Source: JAICMB01 sp963838885 (lineage in GTDB: Bacteria > Acidobacteriota > Terriglobia > Bryobacterales > Bryobacteraceae). Taken from it: a DNA stretch of 64,000 nucleotides. Location: NCBI GenBank assembly GCA_963838885.1, contig CAWITB010000043.1:62001-126000 (forward strand). Direction: 5' to 3'. A program made the position numbers and the translations under genes. Positions 63,282 through 64,000 of the stretch are shown in pieces; positions within the stretch are counted from its first letter, which is position 1, and each line of letters begins with the position of its first letter. Under the pieces are notes generated by a model. That model made no database searches and was not told the origin of the DNA. It saw only the letters and a program-made list of their open reading frames with translations.

Positions 63282-64000
63282 TTCGCGCCCCACGGAACGA
63301 TTCAATCGCCGCGATGACATCGCCCTGATCCTGCTCCGAAAGATCGTTGTAGAACGGCAGCCGCAAAAGCCTGTCGCTAATGTCCTCTGTTACGGGACAC
63401 TGGCCCGCGCGGCCTCCATATCTCTGCCCCATGGCGGAAAGATGCAAAGGCAAATAATGAAAGACGCTCAGAATCCCTTGCGTTTTCAGATGATCGATTA
63501 ATTGTTGCCGCATCTCGAGCGAGGGCAGAACGATATAGAACATGTGATAGGTCTGCTCGCAATGTTCTGGAACATACGGGAGCTTTGCTCCCCATAGATG
63601 CGCCCAGTTGGACAGACCGGACATATAGCGATGCCATATACGCCGCCGGGAGGACTGAATTCCCTCCCGCCGCTCGAGCTGCGCTAGAAGAAAGGCGGCC
63701 AGCGCGTCTGAAAGCACGTAACTGGAGCCAATATCCGTCCACGTATACTTGTCAACCTCTCCGCGGAAAAAGCGGCTGCGGTTGGTTCCTTTTTCCCGGA
63801 TTACCTCCGCCCGCTCGATAAACTGGGAGTCGTTGACGACGAGAGCTCCACCTTCACCGCAAGTAAAATTCTTGGTTTCATGAAAGCTTTGGGCCGCAAG
63901 CGTTCCGAATGTACCGAGATATCGTCCCTTTATAGCGGCCAAAGAGTCCATGGGCGTTGTCTTCCACGATAGCGATTCCGTGCCGCCGGGCAACGCCCGC
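63199..64000 (-). CDS. Nucleotide-sugar aminotransferase, DegT family (WecE/RffA-like), C-terminal part, frameshifted
   Basis: The gene enters from the right edge. The edge frame reads ARRHGIAIVEDNAHGLFGRY, with the PLP-contacting Asp, then is diverted by one extra base near 63925. The other frame continues RYLGTFGTLAAQSFHETKN and FTCGEGGALVVNDSQF; the Schiff-base lysine is the K in HETKNFTCGEGG. That wording matches dTDP-4-amino-4,6-dideoxygalactose transaminase (WecE/RffA/FdtB group). HYLPLHLSAMGQRYGG and LRLPFYNDLSEQDQ are typical C-terminal blocks. It makes an amino-deoxy sugar nucleotide for surface polysaccharide. The N-terminal half is outside the window, so the substrate call is provisional. 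Confidence 0.86.
   Translation of the reverse strand, partial: RALPGGTESLSWKTTPMDSLAAIKGRYLGTFGTLAAQSFHETKNFTCGEGGALVVNDSQFIERAEVIREKGTNRSRFFRGEVDKYTWTDIGSSYVLSDALAAFLLAQLERREGIQSSRRRIWHRYMSGLSNWAHLWGAKLPYVPEHCEQTYHMFYIVLPSLEMRQQLIDHLKTQGILSVFHYLPLHLSAMGQRYGGRAGQCPVTEDISDRLLRLPFYNDLSEQDQGDVIAAIESFRGARINAAQRLESTFRKEASVLAQPSSLQVP

Overview
The window looks like a chromosomal segment of a soil-type Acidobacteriota, most likely Bryobacterales / Candidatus Solibacter-like. This rests on gene content: four large Oar-type TonB-dependent receptor genes (carboxypeptidase-regulatory-like N-terminus, one of them truncated), a pair of SBBP/FG-GAP surface proteins, PD40-repeat hydrolases, S9 peptidases, a TPR-tailed sulfatase-like protein, many secreted TIM-barrel and Gfo/Idh proteins with RR-type leaders, and a high-GC code with frequent GTG/TTG starts. 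No rRNA, tRNA, CRISPR array, prophage or insertion sequence was recognised.

Layout. 1-2.8 kb: broken sugar-epimerase gene, truncated receptor and a DegT-family aminotransferase, with a divergent operator/promoter at about 360-403. 2.8-6.0 kb: TonB-dependent receptor. 6.1-13.4 kb (minus): operon of a polytopic membrane protein, a TonB-dependent receptor, a Gfo/Idh oxidoreductase and a TIM-barrel isomerase. 13.5-26.1 kb: LysR regulator divergent from an RraA-family gene, then a plus-strand run of TonB receptor, class V aminotransferase, two paralogous PD40-CehA/McbA metallohydrolases and a secreted RraA-family protein; this is the best candidate for an undescribed catabolic system. 26.6-31.5 kb: YihY/BrkB membrane protein, S9 peptidase, M50 protease with HU, flavin reductase. 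31.5-36.3 kb: orphan response regulator, TRAP transporter (DctP plus fused DctQM), DUF3300 protein. 36.6-37.6 kb: two decayed gene remnants. 37.7-44.8 kb: sulfatase-like/TPR protein, GH27 alpha-galactosidase, APC permease, TsaB, DUF5060/DUF4038 glycosidase. 44.9-50.1 kb: TPR protein, sodium/solute symporter, enoyl-CoA hydratase, HIT protein, isomerase. 50.1-56.0 kb: VapBC with a perfect palindromic operator, GT2 glycosyltransferase, UbiD decarboxylase, FabG, and the agmatine-to-putrescine pair AguB-AguA. 56.2-62.4 kb: two SBBP/FG-GAP repeat proteins. 62.5-64 kb: methyltransferase and a WecE-like sugar aminotransferase cut by the window edge.

A caution applies to the whole window. Twelve otherwise intact or recognisable genes or gene positions are interrupted by what reads as exactly one extra base, often in or beside a short homopolymer. 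One of them is tsaB, normally essential. A uniform +1 direction points to insertion errors in the assembly rather than gene decay, so I annotate these genes across the frameshift and give the repaired product. By contrast the receptor fragment at 437-1090 and the remnants at 36.6-37.6 kb (14-bp duplication, fused gene ends) look genuinely broken.

How the genes may work together: several blocks pair an outer-membrane importer (TonB receptor) with periplasmic or cytoplasmic enzymes (isomerases, Gfo/Idh oxidoreductase, metallohydrolases, RraA-type aldolases/decarboxylases) and inner-membrane transporters, as expected for a scavenger of plant- or microbe-derived organic compounds. Substrates cannot be assigned from the sequence.
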